A stretch of 64,000 nt of DNA from Paractinoplanes bogorensis. Lineage in GTDB: Bacteria; Actinomycetota; Actinomycetes; Mycobacteriales; Micromonosporaceae. Location: assembly GCF_018829635.1 (NCBI RefSeq), contig NZ_JAHKKG010000004.1:1-64000 (forward strand). Direction: 5' to 3'. Below the pieces are notes generated by a model. It made no database searches. It was not told the DNA's origin and was given only the letters and a program-made list of their open reading frames with translations. Position 1 is the stretch's first letter. The number at the start of each line of letters is the position of its first letter. Below, in pieces: positions 62,479 through 64,000 of the stretch. The position numbers and the translations under genes are program-made.

Positions 62479-64000
62479 TCAGCCGTTCCGGCGGGCCTGT
62501 CCCCGCCGGTCCGGCCCGCCGCCGTTGCCGGGGGCGGGTGGCAGCGTGAACCAGAAGGTCGCGCCGCGCCCGTCCTCGCCCTCGGCCCAGATCTCGCCGC
62601 CGTGCCGCTCGACGGCCCGGTGCACGGTGGTCAGGCCGATGCCGGTGCCGGGGAAGTCCTCGGCGCTGTGCAGGCGGGCGAACGGGCGGAACAGTTCGCC
62701 CGCCTTGCCGGCCGGGAAGCCGGCCCCGTTGTCGCGCACGTAGTAGCCCTGGGCGGCGACGCCGATCTCGACCGCCGGGTGCTCGACCTTGCGGGTGAAC
62801 TTGACCGCGTTGTTGATCAGGTTCTCCAGGATGACGGCGACCAGCCCCTCGTCGGCGTCGGCGGCCATGCCCTCGTGCACGGTGAAGGCCACCTTGTGGG
62901 CCGGGTCGCGGGCCTCGACCTCGCCGATCACCTGCCACGTGGTGGCGGTCAGGTCGAACTCGTTGCGGCGCAGGTCACCGCGGCTGGCCCGGGCCAGGAT
63001 CAGCAGCGACTCGACCAGGTCGGCCATCCGGTGGGCGGCGGCCTGGATGCGGCTCAGCCGCCGCCGCTGCTCGTCGCTGAGCAGGTCCTCGTCGTCGTCC
63101 AGCATGTGCTCGGCGAAGCTGCTGATCACCTGCAGCGGGCCGCGCAGGTCGTGCGACACCGAGCCGGAGAACGCCTCCAGCTCGCGGTTGCGCCACTCCA
63201 GCTCCTCGACCAGGGCGGCCCGGGTCTCGGCGAGCTGCCGGGCCGACCGCTCCTCGGCCGCGTCGAGCTCGCGGCGCATCAGCTCCTCGCGGATCCGCCG
63301 GCTCTCGTCGTGCGACTGCTTGCGGCGGATCTGCGTACGGACGTGGGCGTGCAGGGCCTCGGCGGCGGAATCGGCCCGGACGTAGTCGTCGGCTCCCGCC
63401 GCCAGACAGGCCAGCATGTCGTCGTCGGATGCACCGGTCATCACGATCGGCGTCTCCCCGATCCGCGGCACCTCCTTGATCTGCCGGCACGCCTCGCGGC
63501 CCAGATCGCCGTCCAGGCCGAGGCCGAGCACGATGCAGTCGACCGGCTGCGCGGTCAGCAGGTCGAGCGCGTCCGTCGTGCCGGTCACCTGGATCACGTC
63601 GAAGCCCTCGCCGTGCAGGGCCGTGGCCAGCTCGGCCAGCCGCTGCCGGTCCGGGGTCAGCGCCAGCACCTTGCTCGGGCCGTGCGAGCTGCCGGTGGCC
63701 TCGATCGGCAGCTGCTCGGCGCTCTGCCGCAGCACGGCGTTGAGCTTGGCCGGCACGACCGCCAGGTTCTGCTGCTTGCGGAGGAACGCGTCGGCCCCGG
63801 CGTCGAGCATCTGCAGCTCGGTCGCGTAGTCGTCGGCCGCCGTCATCAGGATGCACGGGGTGTCGCGCAGGGCCGGGTCGAGCCGGATCCGCCTGATCAC
63901 CGTGGCCCCGTCGATGCCGGGCATGAAACCGTCCACGATGACCGCCTGCGGGCGCCGGTCGGCCGCCATCCGCAGGCCCTCCTCGCCGCTGGGCGCGGTC
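62479..64000 (-). CDS. Double-receiver hybrid histidine kinase (cut by window edge)
   Basis: The reading frame continues past 64000, so the N terminus is missing. Visible order: the rest of receiver 1 with its Asp in AVIVDGFMPGIDG and a Lys near AFLRKQ; a second receiver (about 120 residues) in which the phospho-acceptor position reads CIVLGLGLDG and the Lys position reads YVRADS, so both are lost; a coiled coil; HisKA with SHDLRGPLQVISS; and HATPase_c with NLINNAVKF, DNGAGFP and GTGIGLTTV. It has no membrane helix in the visible part. The ATG at 63969 is internal to receiver 1 and is not the start. Confidence 0.9.
   Translation of the reverse strand, partial: TAPSGEEGLRMAADRRPQAVIVDGFMPGIDGATVIRRIRLDPALRDTPCILMTAADDYATELQMLDAGADAFLRKQQNLAVVPAKLNAVLRQSAEQLPIEATGSSHGPSKVLALTPDRQRLAELATALHGEGFDVIQVTGTTDALDLLTAQPVDCIVLGLGLDGDLGREACRQIKEVPRIGETPIVMTGASDDDMLACLAAGADDYVRADSAAEALHAHVRTQIRRKQSHDESRRIREELMRRELDAAEERSARQLAETRAALVEELEWRNRELEAFSGSVSHDLRGPLQVISSFAEHMLDDDEDLLSDEQRRRLSRIQAAAHRMADLVESLLILARASRGDLRRNEFDLTATTWQVIGEVEARDPAHKVAFTVHEGMAADADEGLVAVILENLINNAVKFTRKVEHPAVEIGVAAQGYYVRDNGAGFPAGKAGELFRPFARLHSAEDFPGTGIGLTTVHRAVERHGGEIWAEGEDGRGATFWFTLPPAPGNGGGPDRRGQARRNG

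Overview
This window comes from a high-GC actinobacterial chromosome. The gene content and style (abundant ATG/GTG overlaps, glyoxylate bypass with a RamB-type regulator, a Gram-positive Tad pilus without a secretin, secreted AA10 and PGRP enzymes, an IdeR/DmdR-type iron box, a HelD-like helicase) fit a soil filamentous actinomycete. Micromonosporaceae such as Actinoplanes is my inference; the sequence does not prove it.

Layout. 1-404: the 3' end of a 23S rRNA gene, a 5S rRNA gene and a strong terminator. 405-532: a short non-coding stretch with twin DnaA-box-like sites. 533-9925 (all minus strand): a Tad/Flp pilus locus (receiver protein, Flp pilin, TadE, TadG-like, CpaB, CpaE, CpaF, TadB, TadC) ending in a GAF-PAS histidine kinase. 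10058-12917: an iron-regulated siderophore-interacting flavoprotein and a Wzz/BY-kinase-like membrane protein whose 3' end runs into an in-frame 18-bp repeat. 13030-17401: a GH42 beta-galactosidase, small orphans, a decayed gene, an emfourin-like inhibitor and a MmyB-type regulator. 17506-21587: a LacI regulator, an AraC/VOC pair, and a HelD/HelR-type helicase behind a rifamycin-associated-element-like inverted repeat. 22370-30372: a LacI-operator-controlled sugar operon (binding protein, two permeases, GH31 alpha-xylosidase, PfkB kinase, GH4 glycosidase).

30365-34427 (minus) is the most defence-like part: a CGNR zinc-finger regulator, a GNAT acetyltransferase and a large NNH7-like NACHT NTPase in one tight run. 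34534-43119 holds transporters, a cysteine-less redoxin-like protein, two PAP2 phosphatases, a mannitol-type dehydrogenase, a Bcr/CflA exporter and a divergent ROK regulator. 43165-46016 are poorly known proteins, including a DUF3800-like fusion. 46093-50574 is the glyoxylate bypass (malate synthase, isocitrate lyase) with a divergent RamB-type regulator. 50547-54820 has a tandem-Nudix protein, an AA10 LPMO, a degenerate DUF305-like lipoprotein, a GNAT and an inositol-phosphatase family enzyme. 54817-60075 is a NarL/DesK-type two-component system beside an ABC exporter of the LolD/FtsX type. 60269-62473 is a secreted PGRP-type amidase. The right edge cuts a double-receiver hybrid kinase.

Recurring oddities are short tandem repeats at gene ends and in promoters (18 bp, 8 bp, 11 bp, 14 bp and 23 bp units), two P-loop proteins with Lys-to-Arg changes in Walker A, and a twin DnaA-box-like motif present twice about 22 kb apart. 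No CRISPR array, tRNA, integrase or insertion sequence was recognised.
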